Shown: positions 7,615 to 17,931, counted from the stretch's first letter. The stretch: 64,000 nucleotides of DNA from Kribbella monticola (GCF_003261635.1 NZ_QFXK01000010.1:1-64000); one strand, 5' to 3'. Notes: generated by a model not told the origin, from the sequence alone. Program-made: numbers and translations.

Positions 7615-8807
7615 GCGCCTACGTCCTGGTGATCAATGCGGGGTCGTCCTCGCTCAAGTACAGCCTGGTCGACGCCGACTCCGGTGCGGCTGCGGCGAGC
7701 GGCCTGGTGGAGCGGATCGGCGAGAGCGAAGGCCGGCACACCCATCGCGGACCCCAGGGCGAGACCAGTGCGGCGCTGACCGCGTCGTCGCACGAGGACG
7801 CGTTGCAGGCGGCGATCGATGCCTTCGGCACCTATGGGCCCGCACTGGACCAGGTCGGCATGGTTGCCATCGGCCACCGAGTTGTGCACGGCGGAACGTA
7901 CTTCGCCGAGCCGGCCCTGATCGACGACGAGCTGCTCACGAGGGTCTCCGAACTGATCTCGCTGGCTCCGTTGCACAACCCGGCCAACCTCGCCGGCATG
8001 CGAGTGGCCCTTCGGCTGTTCCCTGACCTCCCACAGGTCGCCGTTTTCGACACCGCCTTCCACCAGACCTTGCCGCCGGCAGCACACACGTACGCAGTAC
8101 CGCACGAGTGGGCGACCGACCACGGAGTCCGCCGCTACGGATTCCACGGCACGTCGCACGCCTTTGTCTCGGCGGAGGCCGCGCGGATGCTGGGCCGGCC
8201 GCCGAGCGACGTGAACCTCGTCGTGCTCCATCTCGGCAACGGCTGCTCGGCGACCGCCGTACGCGGCGGCCTCTCCGTGGACACCTCGATGGGGATGACC
8301 CCGCTCGAAGGCCTGGTGATGGGCACGCGCTCCGGCGACCTCGACCCGGCGATCCACGCCCACCTGGCGCGCGAACTCGGCTGGTCGCTGGACAAGATCG
8401 ACCACCTGCTGAACTTCGGCTCCGGCTTGAAGGGTCTGGCCGGCGACAACGACTTCCGCGAGCTGTCCCGGCGACGCGCGGCCGGCGACGAACTGGCGCA
8501 GTTGGCGTTCGACGTCTTCTGCTACCGCATCAAGAAGTACGTCGGCGCGTACTACGCCGCGCTCGGCACGGTCGACGCGATCGTCTTCACCGCCGGCATC
8601 GGCGAACACGACGCCGCTATGCGCGCCGCTGCCCTCGCCAACCTCGACCGCCTCGGCATCACGATCGACCACGACCGCAACACCGCCTCCTGCACAGATC
8701 CGCGCCGAATCTCCACCGACGACAGCCAAGTCGCCGTTCTCGTAATCCCCACCAACGAGGAATGGCAGATAGCCCGCGAAACCCTGGGCGTAGTCCGACC
8801 CCGCTGA
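7611..8807 (+). CDS. ackA: Acetate kinase
   Basis: A 398-residue ASKHA-fold kinase making acetate and ATP from acetyl phosphate. Visible signatures are VINAGSSSLKYSLVD at the N-terminus, GHRVVHGG, VVLHLGNGCSATAV, DTSMGMTPLEGLVMGTRSGD and FTAGIGEHD. The length matches the family. The ATG overlaps the pta stop (ATGA), so the two are translationally coupled and probably share the promoter carrying the DosR-like box. The gene converges on narI, with 14 bp between the two stop codons. Confidence 0.97.
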   Translation: MSAYVLVINAGSSSLKYSLVDADSGAAAASGLVERIGESEGRHTHRGPQGETSAALTASSHEDALQAAIDAFGTYGPALDQVGMVAIGHRVVHGGTYFAEPALIDDELLTRVSELISLAPLHNPANLAGMRVALRLFPDLPQVAVFDTAFHQTLPPAAHTYAVPHEWATDHGVRRYGFHGTSHAFVSAEAARMLGRPPSDVNLVVLHLGNGCSATAVRGGLSVDTSMGMTPLEGLVMGTRSGDLDPAIHAHLARELGWSLDKIDHLLNFGSGLKGLAGDNDFRELSRRRAAGDELAQLAFDVFCYRIKKYVGAYYAALGTVDAIVFTAGIGEHDAAMRAAALANLDRLGITIDHDRNTASCTDPRRISTDDSQVAVLVIPTNEEWQIARETLGVVRPR

Positions 8808-8821
8808 AACCAGAGAGCAGG

Positions 8822-9550
8822 TCAGCCGGTGCGGTCCCAGCCGCGGCGGGGGCGATGGCTGCCGAGGCGGCTGTCGTCGCGACTGCGGTAGACGATGTAG
8901 GGACGGGTGAGGTAGCCCAGGGGCGCACTGAAGACGTGGACCAGGCGCGTGAAGGGCCACAGCGCGAAGAGGCCGAATGCGACCAGCGCGTGCAGCTGGA
9001 ATCCGAGCGGAGCCGCAGCCATCAGGGTCGCGTCGGGGTTGAAGGCGAGGAACGAGCGGTACCAGACCGAGACGCCTTCGCGGTAGTCGTACTCGCCGCC
9101 GATGGTGAGGATCGACCCGGCGATCGTGTTCCACATCCCGAGCACGATCACGACTGCCAGGAACGCGTACATCACCTTGTCCATCACGGTTGTGGCCGAG
9201 AAGACCGGGCCGACCGTACGTCGCCGGTAGATCAGGATCGCCATCCCGGCCACCGTCATGAGTCCGGCCAGCAGACCGCCCACCACGGCGACGACGTGGT
9301 ACATGCGCTCGCTGATGCCGACCGCGTCTGTCCACGACTCCGGTACCAGCAGGCCGATGATGTGTCCGCCGACGACGCCGAGCAGGCCGAAGTGGAACAG
9401 TGGACTGCCGATCCGCAACAGCCGGTTCTCGTAGAGCTGGGACGAGCGGGTGGTCCAGCCGAACTTGTCGTAGCGGTAGCGCCACAGGTGTCCGACGACG
9501 AAGGTCGCGAGGCAGAGGTACGGGACGACGACGAAGAGGAACTCGCTCAT
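8822..9550 (-). CDS. narI: Respiratory nitrate reductase gamma subunit (cytochrome b)
   Basis: A 242-residue membrane protein with five hydrophobic segments. Candidate heme-ligand histidines lie in PLFHFGLLGVVGGHIIGLL and in the C-terminal segments LHALVAFGLFALWPFTRLVHVF. The family NarI anchors NarGH to the membrane and passes quinol electrons inward. The ATG at 9550 overlaps the narJ stop by 4 bp. It is the last gene of the narKGHJI operon. Confidence 0.94.
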   Translation of the reverse strand: MSEFLFVVVPYLCLATFVVGHLWRYRYDKFGWTTRSSQLYENRLLRIGSPLFHFGLLGVVGGHIIGLLVPESWTDAVGISERMYHVVAVVGGLLAGLMTVAGMAILIYRRRTVGPVFSATTVMDKVMYAFLAVVIVLGMWNTIAGSILTIGGEYDYREGVSVWYRSFLAFNPDATLMAAAPLGFQLHALVAFGLFALWPFTRLVHVFSAPLGYLTRPYIVYRSRDDSRLGSHRPRRGWDRTG

Positions 9551-10233
9551 CGGTGACCTCCGGGGAAGGTCGGCATCGGCAGCGAGGTGGTCCCGGGACT
9601 GAACTGAGGACTGGCGAACGGGGCGAGGCCGACCTCTTCCTCCGGTGGTCCCTCGGCAGCCAGCCGGCGTACGGCGTCTCGCTCCTCTCCACGCAGTGCC
9701 GGCAGAGTTGCCGTGACCGCGTCGATGAGCGGCGCCCATGGCGAGCGCTTGTCGCGTAGTGACAGTCTCAGCAACTCGAGTCCGGCCCGGTGGTCGAGCA
9801 TCAGGTCGCGACCCAGCCGCTGGTCGATGGTGGCCGCGAACTCCAGTACTACGCAGAGGTGGTCGGGCAGTTCGGCTTCGCCGGGTTCGAAACCCGCGCG
9901 CAGATAGGTCTGCTTGAAGCGCAACAGCGCCAGCCCGCGCTTGCGGGTGTCGCCATGAGCGAAGTAGGTCAGGAACAGGTTGCAGCGTCGCCGGTTGTCG
10001 AAGGTTTCGACGTAGTCGGCCTGGAGATCGGGCAACGGTGTTGCTTCGAGGTGATCGAGGAAGGACCGGAGGGATTCGCCGATCGCGGCCGGAAGCTCGC
10101 GGGAGGCCGAGCGGAGCAGGGCGGCTCGGGCGAGCAGGTCTTCGTCGGGGTAGTCGAGCAGCAGCGAGACCGACTGCCACGCGATGGAGAGCTGGTCGGG
10201 CGGCAGGACCGGCTTGGGGCGTCGGCCGGTCAC
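9547..10233 (-). CDS. narJ: Nitrate reductase molybdenum cofactor assembly chaperone
   Basis: A 228-residue cytoplasmic NarJ/TorD-type chaperone that inserts cofactors into NarG before membrane attachment. Typical features are WQSVSLLLDYPDEDLLARAALLRSA near the N-terminus and FDNRRRCNLFLTYFAHGDTRKRGLALLRFKQTY in the middle, with an acidic, proline-rich tail. It overlaps narH (start) and narI (end) by 4 bp each. Confidence 0.94.
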   Translation of the reverse strand: MTGRRPKPVLPPDQLSIAWQSVSLLLDYPDEDLLARAALLRSASRELPAAIGESLRSFLDHLEATPLPDLQADYVETFDNRRRCNLFLTYFAHGDTRKRGLALLRFKQTYLRAGFEPGEAELPDHLCVVLEFAATIDQRLGRDLMLDHRAGLELLRLSLRDKRSPWAPLIDAVTATLPALRGEERDAVRRLAAEGPPEEEVGLAPFASPQFSPGTTSLPMPTFPGGHR

Positions 10234-11879
10234 GAGTCGGCGTCCTTCGGCGGGAACATCCCGGGTGGTGAGCCCTTGCCGTCCCAGTTCAGTAGGTTGA
10301 CCCGACCCGATTTGTTCTCCGGGCCGCTCAGTGAGTCGGAGGTCTGCCGGTCCTGCAGCATCTGGAAGTTCTCGACCGCGATCGGCGTCGGCACTCCGGA
10401 GCCCTCACCGAACAGGTCGTGCTGACCACCGCCGTACTCCGAGACCGAGCACTCCGTGGACAGCTCCTCCAGAGCGTGCGCCTGCTCGGCATGAGCAGGT
10501 GGGATCACGTAGCGCTCGTCGTACTTCGCGATCGCGAGCAGGCGGTACATGTCGTACATGTCCTCCTCGCTCATCCCGACGGCGGCCGGGATCGAGGCGT
10601 CCGGGTCGCGACCGAGGTTGATGTCGCGCAGGTAGCAGCGCATCGCCGCGAGCTTTCGCAGTACGGCGTCGACCGGTCCGACGTCACCGGCGGTGAACAA
10701 CTCGGCGAGGTACTCGACCGGGATCCGCAGGGCGTCGATCGCGGCGAAGAGGTTGCCTTTGTTCTCGGCGTCCTCACCGGTCTCTGCCACGACCTCGACG
10801 ACCGGGGACAGCGGTGGGATGTACCAGACCATCGGCATCGTCCGGTACTCCGGATGCAGCGGCAAAGCGACCTTGTAGGTGTTGATCAGCGCGTAGACGG
10901 GGGAGCGCTGGGCGGCATCGATCCAGTTGCGGGCGATCCCGGCCTTCTCCGCCTCGCGGATCACCTCAGGGTCGGACGGGTCGAGGAAGACGTCGCGCTG
11001 GGCCTCGTACAGACCCTGGTCATCAGTGGTGGAAGCTGCCTCGAGCACCTTGTCGGCGTCGTACAGCATCAGGCCGATGTAGCGCAGCCGGCCCACGCAG
11101 GTCTCCGCGCAAACAGTCGGCAGGCCGACCTCGATGCGCGGGAAGCAGAACGTGCACTTCTCGGCCTTACCGGTGCGGTGGTTGAAGTAGACCTTTTTGT
11201 ACGGGCAGCCCGAGACGCACTTGCGCCAGCCGCGGCACCGGTCCTGATCGACCAGGACGATGCCGTCCTCGGCGCGCTTGTAGATCGCACCGCTGGGGCA
11301 CGACGCCGCGCATGACGGGTTGAGGCAGTGCTCGCAGATCCTGGGCAGGTAGAACATGAAGGTCTGCTCGAACTCGAACTTCACCTTGTCGGCGATCTTC
11401 GCCAGCATCGGGTCGAGGTGCGCGGTCGCGGTCGAGCCGCCCAGGTCGTCGTCCCAGTTGGCCGACCACTCGATCTTCAGGTCCTTGCCGCTGATCAGCG
11501 ACTTGGGCCGGGCCACCGGGGTGTGTTCCTGCGCGGGCGCGTCGGTGAGAGTCGAGTAGTCGTAGGTCCACGGCTCGTAGTACTCGTTGATCGACGGCAG
11601 CTTGGGGTTGGAGAAAATCGTCATCAGGTTCTTCAGGCGCCCGCCGCCCTTGAGTTTCATCCGGCCGCGCTTGGTGAGCTCCCAGCCGCCCTGCCACTTC
11701 TCCTGGTCCTCGTACGTCCGCGGGTAGCCGAGCCCGGGCCTGGTCTCGACGTTGTTGAACCAGACGTACTCCGTCCCCGATCGGTTGGTCCAGGCCTGCT
11801 TGCAGGTGACCGAGCAGGTGTGGCAGCCGATGCACTTGTCGAGGTTCATCACCATCGCCATCTGGGCCATGACCTTCAT
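10230..11879 (-). CDS. narH: Nitrate reductase beta subunit (iron-sulfur)
   Basis: A 549-residue electron-transfer subunit. The first ferredoxin-like cysteine cluster is CIGCHTCSVTCKQ near residue 16. A central set is CEHCLNPSCAASCPSGAIYKR, then CRGWRKCVSGCPYKK, in which the tryptophan replaces a cysteine as in the 3Fe-4S site of known NarH. After KAEKCTFCFPR comes the usual C-terminal NarH extension. The ATG shares one base with the narG stop. Electrons pass from NarI heme through these clusters to the NarG molybdenum site. Confidence 0.96.
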   Translation of the reverse strand: MKVMAQMAMVMNLDKCIGCHTCSVTCKQAWTNRSGTEYVWFNNVETRPGLGYPRTYEDQEKWQGGWELTKRGRMKLKGGGRLKNLMTIFSNPKLPSINEYYEPWTYDYSTLTDAPAQEHTPVARPKSLISGKDLKIEWSANWDDDLGGSTATAHLDPMLAKIADKVKFEFEQTFMFYLPRICEHCLNPSCAASCPSGAIYKRAEDGIVLVDQDRCRGWRKCVSGCPYKKVYFNHRTGKAEKCTFCFPRIEVGLPTVCAETCVGRLRYIGLMLYDADKVLEAASTTDDQGLYEAQRDVFLDPSDPEVIREAEKAGIARNWIDAAQRSPVYALINTYKVALPLHPEYRTMPMVWYIPPLSPVVEVVAETGEDAENKGNLFAAIDALRIPVEYLAELFTAGDVGPVDAVLRKLAAMRCYLRDINLGRDPDASIPAAVGMSEEDMYDMYRLLAIAKYDERYVIPPAHAEQAHALEELSTECSVSEYGGGQHDLFGEGSGVPTPIAVENFQMLQDRQTSDSLSGPENKSGRVNLLNWDGKGSPPGMFPPKDADS

Positions 11880-14800
11880 CAGTAGGTCACCTCCTGGCTG
11901 CGCTTGCGGATGATGGTGACCTCGTCGCGCTGGTTGCCGGTGGGCCCGAGGTAGTTGAAGGCGTAGGTGAGCTGGGCGTAGCCGCCGATCAGGTGGGACG
12001 GCTTCACCAGCAGGCGGGTCAGCGAGTTGTGGATGCCGCCGCGTTTGCCGGACGTCTCCGCGAGCGGTACGTCGATCAGCCGGTCCTGGGCGTGGTACAT
12101 GTACACCGTTCCCTCCGGCATCCGGTGCGAGACGATCGCCCGGGCGACCACGACGCCGTTGCGGTTGACCGCCTCGATCCAGTCGTTGTCCTGGATTCCG
12201 ACCTTGGCCGCGTCCCGGTCACTCATCCAGACGTTCTGGCCGCCGCGCGACAGCGACAGCATGAAGAGGTTGTCCTGGTACTCGGAGTGGATCGACCATT
12301 TGTTGTGCGGGGTCAGGTAGCGCACGGTAAGTCCCTCGACCTGACCCGCCGACCCGTCGGACACGTTGCCGAGTGCGGGCTCCGCGAACAGTGCCGCGAG
12401 GTTGAGGGGCGGCCGGTAGACGGGCAGACCCTCGCCGAGTTCGGTCATCCAGTCGTGGTCGAGGTAGAAGTGCATCCGCCCGGTCAGTGTGTGCCAGGGC
12501 TTCTTCCGCTCCACGTTGATGGTGAAGGGCGAGTAGCGGCGACCGCCGGTCTCGGAGCCCGACCACTCCGGCGAGGTGATCACCGGAACGGGCGGCCCTT
12601 GGGTGTCGGCGAAGGTGATCTGCTTGCCCTGGTGTTCCTCGGCGAGGTCGGCCAGCCGTACGCCGGTGCGCTTCTCGAGCGTCTTGAATCCCTGCGTCGC
12701 CAGGTGTCCGTTCGTGGTCCCGGACATCGCCAGGATCGCCTCGCAGACGTGGACGTCCTTCCGCAGGGAGGGCCTGCCGTCGGCGACGCCGCCCCGGACG
12801 GCACCGTTCTTGGCCCGGAGATAGTCGACCTGCTTGCCGAGGTCGAAGGTGACGCCCTTGGTCGTTGCGCCCAGGCTGTCCATCAGCGGGCCGAGTGCGT
12901 TCAGCTTCTCGGCGACCGCGCCGTAGTCTCGCTCGACCTCGACCAGTTTGGGCATGGTGACGCCGGGGATCGGCTCGCACTCGCCCTTCTTCCAGTCGCG
13001 GACCACACCGTGCGGGTTGGCCATCGCGTCCGGCGTGTCGTGGGTGAGCGGCACGGCGACCACGTCTTTGCGGACCCCGAGGTGGGTCGCCGCGAGGCTG
13101 CTGAACTTCTCCGCGATCGTCTGCCAGGCATCCCAATCGGTACGGGTTTGCCAAGGCGGCGCGATCGCGGGGTTGAAGGAGTGCACGAACGGGTGCATGT
13201 CGGTGGTGCTGAGATCGTGTTTCTCGTACCAGGTCGCGGCCGGCAGGACGACGTCGGAGAAGATCGTCGTACTGGTCTGCCGGAAGTCGATCGTCATCAG
13301 CAGGTCGAGCTTGCCCTCCGGCGCCTGGTCGCGCCAGGTGACGTCGACCGGTCGCAGTTCCTCCGGTGTCTCGGTCGCGCGCAGCGACGAGTCCGTGCCG
13401 AGCAGGTGCTTGAGGAAGTACTCGTTGCCCTTGCCCGACGAGCCGAGCAGGTTGGCCCGCCAGATCGACAGGATCCGCGGATAGTTGCCGGGGGCATCGG
13501 GATCCTCACCGGCGAAAGCGAGCTCGCCGGCCTTCAGTTGCTGTACGACGTACTGGCCGACCGGTTGCCCGGCGGCCGCCGCGTCGTCGCTGAGGTCGAG
13601 TGGATTGCGGTCGAACGTCGGGTACGACGGCATCCAGCCCATCCGCGCGCTCTGCGCGATCACGTCGGCCGTCGATCTCCCCGCGAGCCGTCCCTTGCCG
13701 GTGGTGGCCGCCAACGTGTCGGCCCCGAACTGGTCGTAGCGGAACTGGTTGGTGTGCAGGTACCAGTACGCGGTCTGGATCATGTTGCGTGGCGGCCGGT
13801 TCCAGTCGAGCGCGTTGGCGATCTGCGTGTAGCCGGTGATCGGGCGGACCTTCTCCTGGCCGACGTAGTGCGCCCAGCCGCCGCCGTTGACGCCCTGGCA
13901 GCCGGTGAGGTTGGTCAGGGTGAGGAAGGCGCGGTAGATCGTGTCCGAGTGGAACCAGTGGTTCGTGCCGGCGCCCATCACGATCATCGACCGGCCCTTG
14001 GACTCCTCGGCGTTGCGGGCGAACTCGCGCCCGATCCGGGCGGCGGTGGCGGCCGGCACACCGGTGATCGTTTCCTGCCAGGCAGGCGTGTACGGCGACG
14101 ACGCGTCGTCGTACCCGTTGTTCTCGCCGGTTGGCCAACTGCCGGGCAAGGAGCCGCGGCCGACGCCGTACTGGGCAAGGAGGAGATCGAAGACGGTGGT
14201 CACCAGGTGGCCCTCCACACGTTGCACCGGCACGCCTCTGGGAAGCTCCGCGGCGGCACCATCGGGGGGTGTCGAAACGTGGCATCCGGACGACGACCGA
14301 CTCGGTCGCGGTGTCGAGCAGCGACAGGGCCGGATCGACGTCGCCGAGGTCGAGGTTCCACTGGCCGACGCCGGCCTCGCCGTATCGGTGTCCCAGCGAG
14401 CCGTTCGGTACGACGGGCGCGCCGGTGCGCGAGTCGAGGAGGACGGTTTTGAAGGCGGCGTTCTCGTCGCTGGAGTGCTCCGCCAGATCGGCGGCGGTGA
14501 GGAACTTGCCCGCGGTGTACTCGCCGTCGGCGGTCTCCTCCAACCGGACCAGATAGGGCAGATCGGTGTAGGTCTTCACGTATTCGGTGAAGTACGGCGT
14601 CTGGCGGTCGACGAAGAACTCCCTGAGGACGACGTGACCCATCGCCATCGCGAGAGCAGCATCGGTACCGGGCTTCGCGGGCAACCACTCGTCGGCGAAC
14701 TTGACGTTGTCGGCGTAGTCCGGGGCGACCGCGACGACCTTCTGGCCGCGGTACCGCGCCTCAGTCATCCAGTGCGCGTCCGGAGTCCGGGTGACCGGGA

Positions 14801-15617
14801 GGTTGGAGCCCCACATGATCAGGTAGCCGGCGTTCCACCAGTCGCCGGACTCGGGGACGTCGGTCTGATCGCCGAAGACCTGCGGCGACGCGACCGGCAG
14901 ATCGGCGTACCAGTCGTAGAAGCTGAGCATCGAGCCGCCGATGAGGTTGACGAACCGCGCACCTGACGCGTGCGAGACCATCGACATCGCGGGGATGGGG
15001 GAGAAGCCCGCCACCCGGTCGGGGCCGTACTTCTTGATCGTGTGGACATGAGCCGCGGCCACGATCTCGCTGGCCTCGTCCCAGCTCGCCCTGACCAGGC
15101 CGCCCTTGCCGCGCGCCGACTTGTATGCCTTGGCCCGCAAGGGATTCTCGACGATGTGCTCCCACGCCTTCACGGGGTCGCCGCCGTACTGGGCCTTGGC
15201 CTCGCGGAACATCTGGAGCAGGACGCCGCGCACATAGGGATAGCGGACCCGGGTGGGGGAGTAGGTGTACCAGGAGAAGGCCGCGCCGCGCGGACACCCC
15301 CGCGGCTCGTACTCCGGGGAGTCCGGGCCGACCGACGGGTAGTCGGTCTGCTGGGTCTCCCAGGTGATGATGCCGTCCTTGACGTAGACCTTCCACGAGC
15401 ACGAGCCGGTGCAGTTCACGCCATGAGTGGACCGGACGACCTTGTCGTGGCTCCAGCGGTCGCGGTAGAAGTCGTCGGCCTCGCGCCCACCCGCCTTGGT
15501 GATGGTTCGCAGGTCGTCCGAGACGGTGCCCCGGGTGAAGAACCGTCTGGTCCGGACGAGGGCCTCGGTGAACGAACCGTCCATCCCGAGGCCGGACTGC
15601 TGCTCTGAACGGGTCAA
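11879..15617 (-). pseudogene. narG: narG, nitrate reductase alpha subunit, reading frame broken by one extra base
   Basis: Two frames together make one NarG. The N-terminal part (TTG 15617, or ATG 15584) has the Fe-S/molybdopterin start THGVNCTGSCSWKVYVKDG and EPRGCPRGAAFSWY. It reads to VVRMPRFDTP, then leaves frame at a run of six G on the + strand (14264-14269). Dropping one base continues DGAAAELPRGVPVQRVEGHL into the C-terminal frame, which ends at 11879. The repaired gene is 1245 codons, normal for NarG. The TTG start overlaps the narK stop (TTGA), as expected in this coupled operon. The break may be a real mutation, a slippery-tract variant or a sequencing error. If it is real, no complete enzyme is made without frameshifting. 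Confidence 0.9.
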
Positions 15618-16915
15618 CGCGTTTCCTGTCCCTTGGTGGCGGTACGACGGACGATCGTGAGGGTGAGCAGGAGCGCGAGGGCCGCCGTACCGGAGAGCAG
15701 CCACAAGCCGATGGCGTAGGAGTCCGTGCGACCGTAGACGTAGCCCATGATCAGTGGCGGGATGAAGCCGCCCAGTCCGCCGGCGGCACCGACCAAGCCG
15801 GTGACCCCGCCGACCCGGGACGGCTCGGTGACCTTGGCGATGAGGGCGAACGTCGCCCCGCTACCGGAGCCGAGTGCGGCCGCCATGGCAAGGAAGGCGA
15901 GCGTTCCGATGCCGTGCAGGGGCGGCGTACCGGCTGAGATGCCGGCGCAGACCACGACGATCCCGAAGCCGGTCGCCAGGACCGGGATCGCGCCGACCTT
16001 GTCGGCGAGCCAGCCGCCGACCGGTCGCATGATGACGGCGATCAGGACGAAGCCGGCCATCCGGTTCGCCGCGTCGGCCGCGGTGAGGTGATGCGCGGTC
16101 TTGAGGTACGCCGGGAGGTAGACCGAGAAGGCGACATACCCGCCGAAGGCCACCGCGTAGAGGATGCACGCCTGCCAGGTGATCGCGAGCCGCGCGTTGA
16201 CCGAGATCCGCGACGCCAGCGAACTGGTCGGGACGACCCGGCCGGGGGCGTCGCGCAGGACCAGCCACGCCGCAACGGCGTAGCAGGCCAGCACCGCGGC
16301 GGTGATCAGGAACGGTGATTTCGCGCCCAAGTGGTCGGTGAGCTTCACGGTGGTCAGGGCGCTGATCGCGGTACCGCCCATTCCGGCTCCGAAGACGCCG
16401 ATGGCGAGACCACGCTTGTCGGGTGGGAACCACGCGTTGACGAACGGGACGCCGACCGCGAACGCGGTACCGGCGATACCGAGGAAGAAGCCGCCGACCA
16501 GCAGCAGCGCGTAGGAGTCGAGGGCGGCGAAGGCGATGAAGAGGATCGGCAGGATGGTCACACCCGAGACGATCGGGAACATCACCCGGCCGCCGTACCG
16601 ATCGGTCAGACCGCCCACGACGATGCGGCCCAGCGAGCCGACGACCACCGGTACGGCGACCAGCAGCGCGACGTCGGATTCGGTGAGCGGACCCAGGGAG
16701 CCGGTGGTCCGGAAGAGCGGGCCGAGCGGGCTGATCAGCGCCCAGGCCCAGAAGTTGACCGCGAACCCGATGGTCGCCATCGCCAGCATCAGCCAGGGTG
16801 AGCGCGTGGCCGCGCGGGCAGGCGACTGCGAAGTAGTCATCGCCTCGACCTCGTCGCGGGGGTCACCCTCCCCACCATGGCCCCTTGCCGGGTTGTTGGC
16901 AACGGAGCTACTCAT
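15614..16915 (-). CDS. narK: NarK-type nitrate/nitrite transporter (MFS)
   Basis: A 433-residue, roughly 12-segment major facilitator protein. It has FAVNFWAWALISPLGPLFR in the first helix, GRIVVGGLTDRYGGRVMFP in the loop 2-3 motif and GGLGGFIPPLIMGYVYG near the end, matching nitrate/nitrite porters. The ATG at 16915 is preceded by AAAGGGTG; an in-frame upstream start would add 47 unlikely residues. It is the first gene of narKGHJI. A DosR-like site lies 77 bp upstream. Confidence 0.93.
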   Translation of the reverse strand: MSSSVANNPARGHGGEGDPRDEVEAMTTSQSPARAATRSPWLMLAMATIGFAVNFWAWALISPLGPLFRTTGSLGPLTESDVALLVAVPVVVGSLGRIVVGGLTDRYGGRVMFPIVSGVTILPILFIAFAALDSYALLLVGGFFLGIAGTAFAVGVPFVNAWFPPDKRGLAIGVFGAGMGGTAISALTTVKLTDHLGAKSPFLITAAVLACYAVAAWLVLRDAPGRVVPTSSLASRISVNARLAITWQACILYAVAFGGYVAFSVYLPAYLKTAHHLTAADAANRMAGFVLIAVIMRPVGGWLADKVGAIPVLATGFGIVVVCAGISAGTPPLHGIGTLAFLAMAAALGSGSGATFALIAKVTEPSRVGGVTGLVGAAGGLGGFIPPLIMGYVYGRTDSYAIGLWLLSGTAALALLLTLTIVRRTATKGQETR

Positions 16916-16991
16916 GTCATCGCACCCTTTCGAGCAGGCGGGGTCGGCGCGGCTCCCACCGAGTACAGCCGGAAACCACCACGAACGGTCA

Positions 16992-17005
16992 GGGCCGAAG
17001 GTCCC
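16992..17005. promoter_or_regulatory. DosR/OsdR-box-like site upstream of narK
   Basis: Read towards narK the site is GGGACCTTCGGCCC, an imperfect palindrome with the GGGAC arm intact. It ends 77 bp before the narK ATG, in the 243-bp gap shared with the VOC gene. It resembles the perfect palindrome before pta, so both may answer to the DevR-type regulator. Assignment is by eye. Confidence 0.55.
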
Positions 17006-17158
17006 GTCCGCCCGGACCTCACGACCCTTCGTGCTCGAGAAAGTTGCTATCGGCAACCGCGCGGTCGATGTCCTGATGCCCGCAGGCCCGGTGCCCGGTG
17101 GCGGACGTAAGGTTGGGCCTCGGCCATGGTGGTGGAGTGTCGACCTGGAGGTTGTCGG

Positions 17159-17563
17159 ATGGGTGTGAAGGAACTTCGGTTGGTGGTCACGGCGACGGAC
17201 TACGACGAGGCGGTCGCGTTCTACCGCGACGTGCTGGGGCTGGCCGAGCGTGAGTCGTACTCGTCCGAGGACGGCCGGGTGATGATTCTGGAGGCAGGTC
17301 GGGCGACGCTGGAGATCGCCGACCCGAACCAGGCGGACTTCATCGACAAGGTGGAGGTCGGCCGCCGGGTGGCGGGCAAGTTTCGCGTCGCGCTGGAGGT
17401 CGACGACTCCGCCGCCGTCACCGCCCAGCTTGCCGATGCAGGTGCCAGCGTGATCGCCGAGCCCACCCGAACGCCCTGGAACTCCCTCAACGCCCGCCTC
17501 GAAACCCCCGGCGGCATCCAGCTCACTCTCTTCACCGAACTCGGCGACGAAGAGCCGGCTTAA
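17159..17563 (+). CDS. VOC (glyoxalase/bleomycin-resistance fold) family protein
   Basis: A 134-residue single VOC module pair: ELRLVVTATDYDEAVAFYRDVLGL at the start, an EIADPNQADF strand and a C-terminal NARLETPGGIQLTLFTEL metal-site region with a glutamate typical of the fold. Members range from glyoxalases to dioxygenases and binding proteins, so function is open. The ATG at 17159 is chosen for its GGAGG site. It is divergent from narK. Confidence 0.87.
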   Translation: MGVKELRLVVTATDYDEAVAFYRDVLGLAERESYSSEDGRVMILEAGRATLEIADPNQADFIDKVEVGRRVAGKFRVALEVDDSAAVTAQLADAGASVIAEPTRTPWNSLNARLETPGGIQLTLFTELGDEEPA

Positions 17564-17594
17564 CGCACCACGAAGTTGCCGCGGGGCATCGGGG

Positions 17595-17816
17595 TCAGCC
17601 CGGTTCGCCGTGGAGTTTGCGGCGGGTGATGACGACGAGGTCGACGGCGGCTACCACGGCCAGCAGGGCCGCGACGAGGATCAGGGGCAGCGGCAGGTCG
17701 AGCACGGCGAAGACGACTGCCGCGGCGGCGCAGACGAGCAGGCCGAAGGTCGCGAGGACCAGGCGCAGCGTCAACGCGCTACGCGGGGGAGGCGGTACGC
17801 CGTACTGGTTGGTCAC
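17595..17816 (-). CDS. DUF6343-like small membrane protein
   Basis: A 73-residue protein with two hydrophobic segments (LRLVLATFGLLVCAAAAVVFAVL and LILVAALLAVVAAVDLVVIT) and a basic tail. The stretch RSALTLRLVLATFGL matches the actinobacterial DUF6343 pattern as I recall it. A GTG at 17816 is used as start; a longer in-frame version would overlap the NIPSNAP gene in antisense. Function unknown. A GGGTAC element lies upstream on the same strand (17846-17851), in line with the stress promoters nearby. Confidence 0.65.
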   Translation of the reverse strand: MTNQYGVPPPPRSALTLRLVLATFGLLVCAAAAVVFAVLDLPLPLILVAALLAVVAAVDLVVITRRKLHGEPG

Positions 17817-17878
17817 GGCCGGCCAACGCTCGTCACGACCGACCGGTACCCCGGCGGGTGCGCCGCCACGCGGGTGGG

Positions 17879-17903
17879 GTTTCCGGCCCGGGACGCCGGG
17901 CAC
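17879..17903 (+). promoter_or_regulatory. SigB/F-like promoter GTTT-N15-GGGCAC
   Basis: GTTT (17879-17882) and GGGCAC (17898-17903) with a 15-bp spacer, one base off the GGGTAC -10 element. It lies 28 bp before the NIPSNAP-like ATG. The spacing equals that of the other elements in this islet. Confidence 0.5.
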
Positions 17904-17931
17904 TCGACAGCCGACGAGAAGGAGGCTCGGG

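Noticed and set aside
13506..14240. Continuation of the N-terminal narG frame past the G6 tract as a separate long protein
   Set aside because: After the tract the translation is low-complexity Arg-rich and matches nothing in NarG, while the other frame carries the true NarG sequence.
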